Assembly (NCBI RefSeq): GCF_018603515.1
Contig: NZ_JACATN010000003.1
Location: 434,001-498,000, forward strand
Direction of reading: 5' to 3'
Source of the DNA: Zobellia barbeyronii
GTDB lineage: Bacteria > Bacteroidota > Bacteroidia > Flavobacteriales > Flavobacteriaceae
Length of the DNA stretch: 64,000 nucleotides
The stretch's first letter is position 1. The number at the start of each line of letters is the position of its first letter. Made by a program: the position numbers and the translations under genes. Below, one piece after another: positions 1 through 9,858 of this stretch. The notes beneath the pieces were generated by a model. That model ran no database searches, was not told the DNA's origin, and was given only the letters and a program-made list of their open reading frames with translations.

Positions 1-152
1 CTCTTTAATCTTTCTGCCACAAAAATACCCCTAGGCTGAAGGCCTATGAGGACGGTATCTTTAAAGTCTAGATGATTTTCAAGGAGTTGACATGCCAAAC
101 GATGGAGTATGATGTTTATTTCTTTTTCAGAAAGAAGTACTTTTTGACCCAT
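1..152 (-). CDS. pyrR: PyrR, bifunctional pyrimidine regulator / uracil phosphoribosyltransferase (partial)
   Basis: Only the first 50 codons are present; the gene runs off the left edge. Read on the minus strand from an ATG at 152, the protein starts MGQKVLLSEKEINIILHRLA and continues to a LIGLQPRGIFVAERL segment. This is the N-terminal pattern of PyrR, with the QPRG substrate-binding stretch of the phosphoribosyltransferase fold. PyrR proteins sense UMP/UTP and attenuate pyrimidine (pyr) transcripts, and many also convert uracil plus PRPP to UMP. The reading frame is open to position 1. A good promoter lies 24 nt upstream. Family assignment is by recognition of the N-terminus only; the PRPP loop is outside the window. 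Confidence 0.85.
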   Translation of the reverse strand, partial: MGQKVLLSEKEINIILHRLACQLLENHLDFKDTVLIGLQPRGIFVAERLK

Positions 153-175
153 ACTGCTTTATTGCTTTAGCTACA

Positions 176-205
176 CAAAAATAGGGAATTCTGCTTATAA
201 ACAAA
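176..205 (-). promoter_or_regulatory. Bacteroidota-type promoter of pyrR
   Basis: On the minus strand there is TTTG (202-205), an 18-nt spacer, then TATTTTTG (176-183). This matches the -33 TTG / -7 TANNTTTG consensus of Bacteroidota sigma-70. The box ends 23 nt before the pyrR ATG. Confidence 0.6.
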
Positions 206-341
206 GTTACTTTACAAATGTATGCGGTTTTCTTCTAATCTAATGAAAATTTTGTAGGGTACCCTGTGGTTCCAAATCCTACCTATCACAATAAACAACA
301 GGAAAAACACGTTTTTACTTCTCATTAAAACCGAATCTAAA

Positions 342-1547
342 ATGATGAAAAGAATTCAATTATTGAGTGTCTTATTTATTCTAATAATGACATCTTGCTC
401 AGACTCTGAAGAAGCCGCTACCCTATCCTCTGAAAAACAAATAATTAGTTTTGAAATAACAGGATACAGAACTGAAATGCAAGGCTCAAAGATAACAATT
501 TACGTAAACCCCTCTAGCGATGTACAAGGTAAGGTAACTCCAATAGTTGAGGTTTCAAAGAATGCTAATTTCAGCATGGACTTTGGAAATATAAGCATTG
601 AGAATGAAGATAAAATAATAGTGACCGCAGAAGATGGTTCAACCGCAGAATACATTACTACCCCTGTTTTTGAAAACGGAATTAAAGAAATCAACGTTCT
701 TTATACTCAAGAAATGGACGGAGAGACTATTACTGGACGATACCCTGGGAAAATTAACTTAAACGATAAAGAAATCACATTTGATGTATCAAAAGAGTTC
801 TTACTACAAGACAATGTAATTTCACAAATAGAATTAGAAACAATCGGAGAAATAAGTACTCAGCCCAATAATAATGATTTTATAGACCTTTCCCTAGAGT
901 CAATTTCAACTACAATAGATGGAACTAATACTGATTATACCGTGAGATTTTTAAACATAGGTAAGACTTTAGGACAATTCTATTTAGATATGACAGGATT
1001 TAAAACCGGAGGATCTCCATCAAGACAAGCCCCAGAAGAAGATAGAGTGGATTTACCAAGTGGAAATTTAATATACTATACCTTAGAGAACCAAGACTTG
1101 ACTAATATAAATGTAAGTACAAGTTTTTTTCCTATGGGCGCTACTATTAGCCCTAGTATAGATGAACCTATAGATTTTACAAATGATGTAACATTCACAG
1201 TTACATCTGAATCTGGACATACCGATTCATTCATTGTTCGTGTTGTAAAAAAGAAAATATTCTTTAGTGGAGAAATTCTTGGAAACTCATCAACCATAGA
1301 TAATGATGCTTTTAATCGCTACTTTTCTAACAGCAAAATAAGTAAGCTCTACTTAGTAAATTACGATACCAATCGCAGAATTGCTTGTAATATCAATTCA
1401 GATAATTTTGAACCAGGTGTTTCTACATATATAACATATCAGCTAACTGACGAAGTTGAAGATGGAGAAAGATTCGTTCTTGAAGTAGAATTAGAAAATG
1501 GAGAGGTGGTAACCACCAATGAAAAAGTTGTTATTAATAAAAAATAA
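342..1547 (+). CDS. DUF5018-like surface lipoprotein
   Basis: A 401-residue predicted lipoprotein. The signal peptide is MMKRIQLLSVLFILIMTSC with a lipobox at MTSC, followed by an acidic SDSEE stretch of the kind used for surface export of Bacteroidota lipoproteins. Several segments repeat a pattern in which a strand such as SSEKQIISFEI is followed about 60-80 residues later by VTAEDGSTAEYIT or VTSESGHTDSFIV. This is typical of the immunoglobulin-like DUF5018/DUF1735-type repeats found in outer-membrane lipoproteins. No catalytic motif is visible. The gene stands alone between pyrR (divergent) and rpsA (convergent), with a shared terminator behind it. Either of the first two ATG codons (342 or 345) could be the start. 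Its ligand or function cannot be told from the sequence. Confidence 0.7.
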   Translation: MMKRIQLLSVLFILIMTSCSDSEEAATLSSEKQIISFEITGYRTEMQGSKITIYVNPSSDVQGKVTPIVEVSKNANFSMDFGNISIENEDKIIVTAEDGSTAEYITTPVFENGIKEINVLYTQEMDGETITGRYPGKINLNDKEITFDVSKEFLLQDNVISQIELETIGEISTQPNNNDFIDLSLESISTTIDGTNTDYTVRFLNIGKTLGQFYLDMTGFKTGGSPSRQAPEEDRVDLPSGNLIYYTLENQDLTNINVSTSFFPMGATISPSIDEPIDFTNDVTFTVTSESGHTDSFIVRVVKKKIFFSGEILGNSSTIDNDAFNRYFSNSKISKLYLVNYDTNRRIACNINSDNFEPGVSTYITYQLTDEVEDGERFVLEVELENGEVVTTNEKVVINKK

Positions 1548-1569
1548 CATTCAACCTCATAAATAAAAA

Positions 1570-1601
1570 AAATCCCCATAACCAAAAGGCTATGGGGATT
1601 T
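1570..1601. terminator. Bidirectional intrinsic terminator between the DUF5018-like gene and rpsA
   Basis: The stem AAATCCCCATA (1570-1580) pairs with TATGGGGATTT (1591-1601) around a 10-nt loop. A-rich sequence lies on the left and T-rich on the right. It lies between two converging genes and can serve both. Confidence 0.8.
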
Positions 1602-1622
1602 CTATATAGATTAATGTGAGGC

Positions 1623-3452
1623 TTAACTCTTACCTTCCATCTTATCTTTCAACGCTTGCAATGCTTCGTTAGCATCACCTAATGTTGGCTTAGCTTCGTC
1701 TGCAGATGCTGCAGATTTCTTCTGCTGTGCTTTAACGTTACGCTGCTCTTCCTCACGGAAAATAGCAGTGTGACTTGCAACAACACGTTTGAAATCTTTA
1801 TTGAATTCAATGATCTTAAATTCAGCTTCGTCTCCTTTGCCTAATTTCTTACCATCTTCCTTCTCTAAATGACGTTGCGGAACGAAAGCAGTGATATCTT
1901 CATTAAAGTCTATTGTAGCACCTTTATCAACGATATCGGTAATAGCAGCTTTATGAATAGTATCTACAGCAAATTCAGCCTCGTATTTATCCCAAGGGTT
2001 CTCAGTAGTCTGTTTGTGACCTAAGCTAAGCTTACGACCAGCAACATCCAACTCTAACACTTCAACTTCCATTTTGTCTCCAACAGAAACAAACTCAGAT
2101 GGGTGCTTGATTTTCTTAGTCCAAGAAAGGTCAGAAATATATATCAAACCATCAATACCTTCTTCCATCTCAACAAAGACACCAAAGTTGGTAAAGTTTC
2201 TTACGATACCTGAATGTTTAGAACCTACAGGATATTTAGTAGTAATATCTGTCCATGGGTCTGGAGTCAATTGCTTGATACCAAGAGACATTTTACGATC
2301 TTCACGATCCAACGTCAACACAACAGCTTCTACTTCATCACCTACTTTTACGAAATCTTGAGCCGAACGCAAGTGCGTAGACCAAGACATTTCAGAAACG
2401 TGGATCAAACCTTCAACACCTTCAACAACCTCAATAAATGCACCGTAATCTGCGATTACAACTACTTTACCTTTTACTTTGTCTCCAATTTTGATTTCGT
2501 CGCTCAAGGCATCCCAAGGATGTTTCTCCAATTGCTTCATACCCAACTGGATTCTAGATTTGTTCTCATCAAAATCAAGTATAACAACGTTGATTTTCTG
2601 ATCCAATTCTACAACCTCGTTTGGATGGTTAATACGACTCCAAGAAAGGTCAGTAATATGTACTAAACCATCTACACCACCAAGATCAACAAACACACCG
2701 TAAGAAGTAATGTTTTTCACAACACCTTCTAACACTTGTCCTTTTTCTAACTGGCTGATGATTTCTTTCTTCTGCTCTTCGATATCTGCTTCGATCAACG
2801 CTTTGTGAGATACTACAACGTTTTTGAATTCATGGTTAATTTTAACCACTTTGAATTCCATTGTCTTACCAACATACTGATCGTAATCACGAATAGGCTT
2901 CACATCAATTTGAGAACCTGGTAAGAAAGCTTCGATGCCAAAAACATCTACAATCATACCACCTTTAGTTCTACACTTAACGAAACCACTAACAATTTCT
3001 TCGTTATCGTGGGCTGCATTTACACGATCCCATGCCATAATGGTTCTAGCCTTTCTGTGAGAAAGTACTAATTGACCACTTTTATCTTCACGGATATCAA
3101 TAAGAACTTCAACCTTATCACCCACTTTTAAGTTTGGGTTGTAACGGAATTCGTTCAAAGAAATAACACCTTCAGATTTAGCATTGATATCTATGATCGC
3201 CTCACGGTCGGTCAAATAGACAACTCTACCTTGAACTACCTCTTCATCGGCAGTATCTACGAAGTTTTCAGCTACTAATTTTTCGAATTCCTCTAATTTA
3301 GAGTCATCTACTTTTTCAATACCTTCTTCGTACTTCTCCCAATTAAAGTTTTCCAAAAATTCTTTTGGATCTTGTTTAGGGGCTTGTTCTTTTACTTCTT
3401 GTTTTGCTTCAGTAGTATCTTCTACCTGGGCAGTTGTTTTTTCTTCAGCCAT
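1623..3452 (-). CDS. rpsA: 30S ribosomal protein S1
   Basis: A 609-residue protein with six S1/OB-fold RNA-binding repeats at roughly 69-133, 151-217, 237-306, 322-393, 408-479 and 496-562. The central repeats show the hallmark strands, for example ITSYGVFVDLGGVDGLVHIT and VIADYGAFIEVVEGVEGLIH. S1 binds mRNA on the small subunit and promotes initiation. That role matters here because the genome lacks clear Shine-Dalgarno sequences. The first 60 residues are a charged Glu/Lys-rich extension typical of Bacteroidota S1, and the C-terminal tail is Ala/Lys-rich. The ATG at 3452 gives MAEEKTT and is the first in frame. A strong promoter lies about 120 nt upstream, so the 5' UTR is long. The gene is monocistronic. 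Confidence 0.95.
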   Translation of the reverse strand: MAEEKTTAQVEDTTEAKQEVKEQAPKQDPKEFLENFNWEKYEEGIEKVDDSKLEEFEKLVAENFVDTADEEVVQGRVVYLTDREAIIDINAKSEGVISLNEFRYNPNLKVGDKVEVLIDIREDKSGQLVLSHRKARTIMAWDRVNAAHDNEEIVSGFVKCRTKGGMIVDVFGIEAFLPGSQIDVKPIRDYDQYVGKTMEFKVVKINHEFKNVVVSHKALIEADIEEQKKEIISQLEKGQVLEGVVKNITSYGVFVDLGGVDGLVHITDLSWSRINHPNEVVELDQKINVVILDFDENKSRIQLGMKQLEKHPWDALSDEIKIGDKVKGKVVVIADYGAFIEVVEGVEGLIHVSEMSWSTHLRSAQDFVKVGDEVEAVVLTLDREDRKMSLGIKQLTPDPWTDITTKYPVGSKHSGIVRNFTNFGVFVEMEEGIDGLIYISDLSWTKKIKHPSEFVSVGDKMEVEVLELDVAGRKLSLGHKQTTENPWDKYEAEFAVDTIHKAAITDIVDKGATIDFNEDITAFVPQRHLEKEDGKKLGKGDEAEFKIIEFNKDFKRVVASHTAIFREEEQRNVKAQQKKSAASADEAKPTLGDANEALQALKDKMEGKS

Positions 3453-3572
3453 TTGCTGATTATAAATTTGTATTCTACGACGTCACAAGAGTTAAACAAT
3501 GATCGCAGAAGTTGTTATATGTATTTTTTTATAGTTCCTTTTCGCTCTTGATGAATTTGTAAAAAAGGAGTG

Positions 3573-3603
3573 CAAAAATACAATTAATTTATTTGTATAA
3601 CAA
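3573..3603 (-). promoter_or_regulatory. Promoter of rpsA
   Basis: Minus strand: TTG (3601-3603), a 20-nt spacer, then TATTTTTG (3573-3580), an exact TANNTTTG box. Transcription would begin near 3568, leaving a leader of about 115 nt before rpsA. Such a leader is long enough for S1 autoregulation, but no known leader structure was recognised. Confidence 0.6.
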
Positions 3604-3693
3604 CAGAATTGTTAGCGAAGGTCAAATTAACACATGTCATGCCTGTATCAATACTCCGATATATATTAACAAGCGACTAAAATATAATTTATC

Positions 3694-5277
3694 TTAAAAG
3701 GTAAGAGTAAGTTGAAGTTCATACCACTCCCTATCATTAAAATGATTGTTTTGCTGAAACATGCGCTTCGTATAGTCTCGCTTGGTGCCTAATTTAATTA
3801 GTGAAGCATTTATTCCGGGACCAAAATCACCGGTCGTTTCAGGTTTTACCCTTAACCCTTGCATTTCTATTTTTTTCTGAATTTCAGTTGGTATTTCGAT
3901 ATCATAGAAAGGAATGTTCAAGTTAGATACAGGTTTGGTATAGTAACTCCATTTCAACGCCTTAAGGCCATCTTCAAAATTGTAATCGGCGTAACGAAGA
4001 AGGATGTGATCATAATTACCTGAAGTTGTTATTTGTTGGTTATCGTAAGTCAGATTCATTTCAGGCATAGGCTTATAAGAGAGACCCTTTTGCCTAGTAA
4101 TGACAGAGTAATAATTTCCGATATAAGCTCTTATATATTTTTCATAGATTTCGAACTCCTCAATTATCGGAATATAAAATCCATCACTATAAATATTGGC
4201 ACCAGCAGAACCTATTTGTAGCATATTATGATATATACCATTTTGATAATCTTGTTCATTCCTAAACCCACGAATAGTGCAATGATAATTATCAGCAATG
4301 TGGGTTTTAAACTCATCGGGGATTTCAACTTCGTAAAAGGAACTTGGCGTTAAAAAATCACTTTGCTCGTAAGATGTTTTTTCCAAATCAGTAATAATCA
4401 AATAACTGTAATCTTCTTGAGTATTTGCGCTTATTGGGTTTGTGGGGACATTGATCATTAGAAAAAAGTCATTCGCTATGTCACTTGAATATCTAAGAGG
4501 CAAATCTGTAGTATTCGTAATATAGCCTTGGTAGCCATAACCATTAGCGGAAGCCAAATGGTCTGAAATAACGCTCAAATTCGCATTTTGATTTCTATCA
4601 GGAAAATATTCGTAGTTATCTTCTAATTGTAATTCTGATTGAGATGCTAAAATTGTTCCGACTGGAACTTCATCAAAAGTTTGGATAGCAAAGTTGTTAT
4701 TGGAATTTTTTTCAGTAGGACTTGTAAAAAGAGATGCGATTATATTTTCTTTTGTCGTTTCATCATCCCCATAAAATATGATATCCTGACCTGAAGTATA
4801 GTTTTGGTAGTCAATGAGTTTTCCATCTAACGAATGAATCATTACATAATTATCATAATAATAATTATCCTTTAAATTAGAATGAGGAACACTAATTAAT
4901 AACCGCTTCATTTCAATCTGTTCATTTACTCTCGTCTCGTTTTCCGAACCGTCAATGGCAATTATTTCAATATTCAAATTACCCGTGGGATAATCAAACG
5001 GATTTATTATGAATGAAATTTCATTTGTGGTTGAAGTAGCAGCTTTTTGACCATTTACAATAAGTTCTGTGTCGACTATGGACGAATCATCAGAAATTTG
5101 AAATTTTATCTCTGTTTCGACTTCTATAATTTCCGGTAGGTTTTGAACAATTACCAATGGTGCCTCTTCATCTTTTGTTTCAATTTCAGGGGACTTCTCA
5201 TCATTTTCACAACTATAGACAAGCAGCAAAAAAAATGTAAAAAACACCACATAAATAGGGTATATTCGTTTCATCAT
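3694..5277 (-). CDS. Unrecognised large lipoprotein
   Basis: A 527-residue protein beginning MMKRIYPIYVVFFTFFLLLV and ending its signal at VYSC, followed by an acidic linker (ENDEKSPEIETKDEE). This makes it a probable outer-membrane lipoprotein. Residues about 35-125 look like an Ig/cadherin-like domain (strand pattern EIEVETEIKFQISDDSSI ... GNLNIEIIAIDGSENET). The remaining 400 residues are rich in Tyr, Asn and Asp and end in a beta-rich ELQLTLTF tail. I do not recognise a family or an active site. It is transcribed alone, with 240 bp separating it from rpsA. Its composition resembles its neighbours, so there is no sign of recent transfer. Confidence 0.6.
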   Translation of the reverse strand: MMKRIYPIYVVFFTFFLLLVYSCENDEKSPEIETKDEEAPLVIVQNLPEIIEVETEIKFQISDDSSIVDTELIVNGQKAATSTTNEISFIINPFDYPTGNLNIEIIAIDGSENETRVNEQIEMKRLLISVPHSNLKDNYYYDNYVMIHSLDGKLIDYQNYTSGQDIIFYGDDETTKENIIASLFTSPTEKNSNNNFAIQTFDEVPVGTILASQSELQLEDNYEYFPDRNQNANLSVISDHLASANGYGYQGYITNTTDLPLRYSSDIANDFFLMINVPTNPISANTQEDYSYLIITDLEKTSYEQSDFLTPSSFYEVEIPDEFKTHIADNYHCTIRGFRNEQDYQNGIYHNMLQIGSAGANIYSDGFYIPIIEEFEIYEKYIRAYIGNYYSVITRQKGLSYKPMPEMNLTYDNQQITTSGNYDHILLRYADYNFEDGLKALKWSYYTKPVSNLNIPFYDIEIPTEIQKKIEMQGLRVKPETTGDFGPGINASLIKLGTKRDYTKRMFQQNNHFNDREWYELQLTLTF

Positions 5278-5489
5278 TTTATCTTGATATGGTGACTAAT
5301 TAACTCTCAAAACCTAATTACCAGTACTATTGTTTCTTTTCCTACTACTAAACATAACCTTTTGCTCCTTACCACAACGAAGAATCGGCTTAATTATTTT
5401 AAGACCTTTTTTACATCATTTTATACGTAAAACAGTGGTTTTATCGTTATCTTAGGGACAATAATATTAACCATTAAAAAGTATTAAGT

Positions 5490-5870
5490 ATGAGCGTAAA
5501 AGCAAAATATCAAGAAGTTTTAAATCTTGGTGAACAATTGGGTATAAAAAACGGAGATGTTTCTGAAGAAAACGGTGTGCTGAAAATCAAAGGCGAAGCT
5601 GGGACCCCATATGAGAAAAACTTGCTTTGGGATAAAATAAAGCAGTTAGGCGGCGAAAGTCCTTCTGACGTAAAAGCTAATATTTCTGTTACGGATTCTT
5701 CTATCTATGCCAGACACACTGTTAAAAGTGGTGAATCTTTGAGTAAGATTGCAAAACAATACTACGGAGACCCTATGAAATACAAGCAGATTTTTTCTGC
5801 CAACACTGGCGTATTAAGTAACCCAGATGTAATTCAGCCTGATCAGGTTTTAGTTATTCCAAATTTATAG
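5490..5870 (+). CDS. Kbp/YgaU-like LysM protein
   Basis: A 126-residue protein without a signal peptide. Residues 74-124 form one LysM domain (HTVKSGESLSKIAKQYYGDP through PDQVLVIPNL). Residues 1-65 resemble a small BON-like fold: a helix followed by a strand, with EENGVLKIKGEAGTPYEKNL. A BON domain followed by LysM is the architecture of E. coli Kbp/YgaU, a cytoplasmic potassium-binding protein. The absence of a signal sequence fits that better than a peptidoglycan-binding role. The BON half is degenerate here, so the functional transfer is an inference. A strong bidirectional terminator follows. Confidence 0.7.
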   Translation: MSVKAKYQEVLNLGEQLGIKNGDVSEENGVLKIKGEAGTPYEKNLLWDKIKQLGGESPSDVKANISVTDSSIYARHTVKSGESLSKIAKQYYGDPMKYKQIFSANTGVLSNPDVIQPDQVLVIPNL

Positions 5871-5890
5871 GGAATAATAACCTGTGAAAT

Positions 5891-5931
5891 AAAAAAAAAC
5901 CTGCCAGATTCAAATCTGGCAGGTTTTTTTA
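5891..5931. terminator. Bidirectional terminator between the LysM gene and cmk
   Basis: The 12-bp stem ACCTGCCAGATT (5899-5910) pairs with AATCTGGCAGGT (5913-5924) around a 2-nt loop. A run of A lies on the left and T on the right. It sits between convergent genes, and its right T-run reaches the cmk stop codon. Confidence 0.85.
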
Positions 5932-6621
5932 TACTTTTTCAATATAGCGCTCGGCTATACTTAGCAGCCGTTCAAATTGTTCTTTGAGGCCCATGTCACT
6001 ATTATCAAACTCTATAGCGTCATCTGCTTTTCGCAACGGAGAAAACTCGCGATGCGAATCTATAAAGTCCCGTTTTTCAACATTTTCTAGCACATCTTTA
6101 TATAAGACTTCCTCTCCTCTATCCAACAATTCTTTATATCTACGTGTAGCCCTTGCTTGAGGTGATGCTGTCATAAAAACTTTTAATTCTGCATCAGGAA
6201 AAACTACGGTACCAATATCTCTACCGTCCATAACAATTCCTTTTTCCTTGCCCATATCCTTCTGCATTTCCACTAACTTAAAACGCACCTGTTCAATCTC
6301 GGCAATTCTACTAACATATTTAGAAACTCGCATAGTGCGTATTTCTTTCTCTACGTTCTCATTGTTTAGGTACATTTCGGCAAAACCAAGTTCAGGATTA
6401 GGAACAAACCGTAACTTTATTTTTGGTAATAATTTTACCAAATCTTCTAACCGCTCTTCTCCGTCTGCAATAAAATTATTGCGCATTGCAAACAATGTTA
6501 TTGCTCTGTACATAGCACCTGTATCTACATAAACGTAGCCCAGTTCTTTGGCTAATTGTTTAGCCAAAGTGCTTTTTCCTGTTGAAGAAAATCCATCTAT
6601 TGCAATCGTAATCTTAGACAT
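5929..6621 (-). CDS. cmk: Cytidylate kinase
   Basis: A 230-residue (d)CMP kinase that phosphorylates CMP and dCMP to the diphosphates. The P-loop is IDGFSSTGKSTLA (8-20), close to the family's GPSGxGKGT but with TGKS. VDTGAMYRA (32-40) and MDGRDIGTVVFPDA (131-144) are the diagnostic CMP-binding motifs. The lid segment RATRRYKELLDRG follows. The length is normal for the family. The start ATG shares its A with the TAA of lon (TAATG), so translation is probably coupled to lon. The pair forms an operon ended by the terminator at 5891-5931. Confidence 0.93.
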   Translation of the reverse strand: MSKITIAIDGFSSTGKSTLAKQLAKELGYVYVDTGAMYRAITLFAMRNNFIADGEERLEDLVKLLPKIKLRFVPNPELGFAEMYLNNENVEKEIRTMRVSKYVSRIAEIEQVRFKLVEMQKDMGKEKGIVMDGRDIGTVVFPDAELKVFMTASPQARATRRYKELLDRGEEVLYKDVLENVEKRDFIDSHREFSPLRKADDAIEFDNSDMGLKEQFERLLSIAERYIEKV

Positions 6622-9089
6622 TAGAGTTTTTTTGCGTTCTTAACTTTTTGATTTGTAATAGCTAAATCTACCACTTCATGCATGTCCGTAACATAGTGAA
6701 ATGTAAGACCCTTAAGATACTCTTTTTTAATCTCTAAAATATCTTTTTCGTTGTCTTTACAAAGAATCAATTCTTTAATTCTAGCCCGCTTAGCAGCAAG
6801 GATTTTCTCTTTAATTCCACCAACAGGTAACACTTTACCTCTAAGTGTTATTTCGCCAGTCATAGCCAAACTCTTCTTCACCTTCTTCTGAGTAAACAAA
6901 GATACTAAAGAGGTTAGCATAGTAATACCTGCACTAGGGCCATCTTTTGGAGTAGCACCTTCAGGCACGTGAATATGAACATTATATTTATCAAATACTT
7001 CAGGATTTATTCCAAATCTTTCTGCATTGGACTTGATGTATTCCATGGCAATTGTTGCCGACTCCTTCATTACCTTACCTAAGTTTCCGGTAATATTTAA
7101 AGTACCTTTCCCTTTTGATAAGATAGATTCTATAAAAAGGATATCACCCCCAACACTTGTCCAAGCAAGACCGGTTACAACTCCTGCTACATCATTATTT
7201 TCATACTTATCACGCTCTAACCTAGCTGGCCCTAAAACCGTTTCGATTATTTCATTGGTGACTTTTACTTGATATTCCTCTTCAAAAGCAATATTCTTGG
7301 CCGCATAACGCACCATTTTTGCAATCTGTTTTTCCAAAGAACGTACACCAGATTCACGTGTATAGCCTTCTACTATTTTTTCTAATTGAGGTTTTGCTAT
7401 TGTCAGGTGCTTAGAAGTAAGCCCATGCTCTTTTAACTGTTTAGGAAGTAAATGTCTTTTGGCAATTTCTACCTTTTCCTCAATAGTATAGCCTGTAACA
7501 TTTATGATTTCCATACGATCGCGAAGCGCCGGCTGAATTGTACCTAAGTTATTCGCCGTTGCTATGAACATCACTTTAGAAAGGTCATACCCCATCTCCA
7601 AGAAGTTATCATAAAACTCACTATTCTGCTCAGGGTCTAAAACCTCCAACATTGCAGAAGAAGGATCACCTTGACTGCTACTGGATAATTTATCTATTTC
7701 ATCTAGAATAAAAACCGGATTGGATGTACCTGCCTTTTTAAGGCTCTGTACAATTCTACCTGGCATAGCTCCTATATAGGTTTTACGATGCCCACGTATT
7801 TCCGCTTCATCTCTTAAACCACCCAAAGATATTCTTACATATTCTCTCCCTAGAGCTTCTGCTACCGATTTACCCAAAGAGGTTTTACCAACCCCTGGAG
7901 GTCCGTATAAACACAAAATGGGAGACTTCATATCGTTTCTCAGCTTAAGAACAGCTAGATATTCAATAATACGACGCTTAACATCCTCAAGACCGTAATG
8001 ATCACGATCTAATATTTTCTGAGCACGTTTTAAATCAAATTTATCTTTTGAAAACTTGTTCCAAGGCAAGTCTAGAAAAAGGTCTAAATAATTTCTTTGA
8101 ATAGAATACTCAGCAACCTGAGGGTTCATTCGTTGCATTTTAGCCAATTCTTTATCAAAATGCTCTTTTACCTTAGCATCCCACTTTTTCTTCTTAGCCT
8201 TCTTTCGCATCTCAAAAATCTCATCATCGTGAGAAACTCCACCCAATTCTTCCTGAATGGTTTTCATTTGCTGATGCAAGAAATACTCCCTTTGTTGTTG
8301 GTCCATGTCATTTCTGACCTTAGACTGTATATCATTCTTCAACTCCAATTTCTGAAGCTCAAGATTCATGTGTTTTAATGTGGCAAGCGCTCTTTCTTGG
8401 AGATTATTTATCTCCAATAGCTCTTGTTTTTCTTTTACACCAAGGTTAAGATTAGACGAAACAAAGTTAATTAAGAACGAATTGCTTTGAATATTCTTAA
8501 TGGCAAAAGAAGCCTCACTTGGTATGTTAGGATTATCCCGGATAATCTTTAGCGCTAAGTCTTTTATAGACTCAATAATCGCTAAAAATTCAGGTTCAGC
8601 CTGATTAGGTCTCTCCTCGTTGGTATCCCTAACCGTTGCAGTCATATAAGGTTCTTCTGTAAGCATCTCCGCTACTTCAAAACGTTTTTTTCCTTGAAGG
8701 ATTACCGTAGTATTCCCATCGGGCATTTTCAATACCCTTAAAATACGTGCAACCGTACCCAGAACATTTATATCGTTTACTGTTGGATTTTCAGTGTCCT
8801 TATCTTTTTGAGATACAACACCAATTACCTTAGAACCTTTGTTCGCATCTTTTATTAAATTGATGGATGAGTCTCTACCCGCTGTAATAGGAATTACAAC
8901 TCCAGGAAACAAAACGGTATTACGTAAAGGCAGTATAGGAAGTGTCTCAGGCAAAGCCTCATTATTCATTTCTTCCTCGTCTTCTGCAGTCAAAAGGGGT
9001 ATCAGCTCAGCATCCTCATCGATGGCCTGTAGCGACATATTGTCAAAATTCGTGAATTTAGGATCTCCCATAGTATTATTTGCGGTCAT
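6621..9089 (-). CDS. lon: ATP-dependent protease Lon
   Basis: An 822-residue LonA protease. The N-terminal substrate-binding domain spans about 48-250 ([14 protein letters not shown]). A coiled-coil region follows ([20 protein letters not shown]). The AAA+ module has Walker A GPPGVGKT (396-403) and Walker B VFILDEID (459-466). The C-terminal protease domain has the Ser-Lys dyad Ser719 in PKDGPSAG and Lys762 in GGIKEK. Lon degrades misfolded and regulatory proteins in the cytoplasm. A 22-bp perfect palindrome ends on the first base of the start codon and could be a control site. cmk follows with a 1-nt overlap. The N-terminal 40 residues are an acidic extension. Confidence 0.96.
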   Translation of the reverse strand: MTANNTMGDPKFTNFDNMSLQAIDEDAELIPLLTAEDEEEMNNEALPETLPILPLRNTVLFPGVVIPITAGRDSSINLIKDANKGSKVIGVVSQKDKDTENPTVNDINVLGTVARILRVLKMPDGNTTVILQGKKRFEVAEMLTEEPYMTATVRDTNEERPNQAEPEFLAIIESIKDLALKIIRDNPNIPSEASFAIKNIQSNSFLINFVSSNLNLGVKEKQELLEINNLQERALATLKHMNLELQKLELKNDIQSKVRNDMDQQQREYFLHQQMKTIQEELGGVSHDDEIFEMRKKAKKKKWDAKVKEHFDKELAKMQRMNPQVAEYSIQRNYLDLFLDLPWNKFSKDKFDLKRAQKILDRDHYGLEDVKRRIIEYLAVLKLRNDMKSPILCLYGPPGVGKTSLGKSVAEALGREYVRISLGGLRDEAEIRGHRKTYIGAMPGRIVQSLKKAGTSNPVFILDEIDKLSSSSQGDPSSAMLEVLDPEQNSEFYDNFLEMGYDLSKVMFIATANNLGTIQPALRDRMEIINVTGYTIEEKVEIAKRHLLPKQLKEHGLTSKHLTIAKPQLEKIVEGYTRESGVRSLEKQIAKMVRYAAKNIAFEEEYQVKVTNEIIETVLGPARLERDKYENNDVAGVVTGLAWTSVGGDILFIESILSKGKGTLNITGNLGKVMKESATIAMEYIKSNAERFGINPEVFDKYNVHIHVPEGATPKDGPSAGITMLTSLVSLFTQKKVKKSLAMTGEITLRGKVLPVGGIKEKILAAKRARIKELILCKDNEKDILEIKKEYLKGLTFHYVTDMHEVVDLAITNQKVKNAKKL

Positions 9090-9110
9090 TCTGTCATTTT
9101 AGTGACAGAA
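9089..9110 (-). promoter_or_regulatory. Candidate operator palindrome at the lon start
   Basis: TTCTGTCA (9089-9096), a 6-nt spacer, then TGACAGAA (9103-9110): an inverted repeat with perfect 8-bp arms. It overlaps the first base of the lon ATG and lies where a repressor or stress regulator could bind. No equivalent copy was noticed elsewhere in the window. Confidence 0.45.
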
Positions 9111-9302
9111 CCCTTAGTTATCTATTAACATCATATTCATTAAAAGCACTGTTATCATTACTGTAACCAATAATAGCACCTTTTCTATCTGTCCATAATT
9201 GGCAATTCTTATGCCATCCTTCTAAAATGCTTCTCATTTATTTTTTCACCCCAACTGTAACAATCCATATCTTTCGTCATCTATAAAGAAACCATTCACT
9301 TT

Positions 9303-9857
9303 TTGAGCCAAGAAAGAGAACATATTGATACATTATTACAATTGTGTCTAAACGGAAAGCAAAGTGCCCAGCTAGAAGTTTACAATCGCTATTACAAGGC
9401 CATGTACAACACAGCCGTGCGAATTGTAAAACAAAGCGATGAAGCCGAAGATGTTATGCAAGAATCGTTTCTGAACGCGTTTACGAAACTACATACATTT
9501 AAAGGCGAGGTTACATTTGGCTCTTGGTTGAAACGTATTGTAATAAACAACAGTATCTATCATTATAGAAAGCAGCAGAAAAAAAATGAGGTTGCTTTAG
9601 AAGATGTGTTGTACAAGGTCGAAGATAATGAAATAGGCGTTGCCGACTCTCATGCGTTTACAGAACCGAAGGCTCAAAAAGTGATGGAGACCATGAAGCA
9701 ATTGAAAGACAACTATAGAGTTTCTTTGACCTTACATCTTATTGAAGGTTATGATTATGAAGAAATATGCCAGATTATGAATATTAGTTATTCAAATTGT
9801 AGAACTACTATTTCTAGGGCCAAGGAAAGCCTAAGAAATAAAATGATGGAAGCTTAA
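9303..9857 (+). CDS. ECF-type RNA polymerase sigma factor
   Basis: A 184-residue sigma-70 family protein with only regions 2 and 4. Region 2 covers about 24-85 (AMYNTAVRIVKQSDEAEDVM, then SWLKRIVINNSIYHYRK). Region 4 covers about 128-180 (YRVSLTLHLIEGYDYEEICQ, then a helix-turn-helix ending RAKESLRNKM). The start is the TTG at 9303. The frame is open upstream to 9261 but has no ATG or GTG there, and the first ATG (9403) would remove part of region 2. A near-consensus -7 box (TATCTTTC, 9268-9275) lies upstream. The anti-sigma-like gene follows after 1 nt, and two secreted beta-solenoid genes complete the operon. These are the likely co-regulated targets. Confidence 0.88.
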   Translation: MSQEREHIDTLLQLCLNGKQSAQLEVYNRYYKAMYNTAVRIVKQSDEAEDVMQESFLNAFTKLHTFKGEVTFGSWLKRIVINNSIYHYRKQQKKNEVALEDVLYKVEDNEIGVADSHAFTEPKAQKVMETMKQLKDNYRVSLTLHLIEGYDYEEICQIMNISYSNCRTTISRAKESLRNKMMEA

Positions 9858-9858
9858 G

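Noticed and set aside
254-285. tRNA-like T-arm pattern (GGTTCCAAATCC) between pyrR and the first lipoprotein
   Set aside because: No acceptor, D or anticodon stem can be folded around it, so it is probably chance.
2214-2666. 150-residue open frame on the + strand inside rpsA
   Set aside because: It is antisense to a fully conserved S1 gene, has no family pattern and shows the composition expected of a shadow frame.
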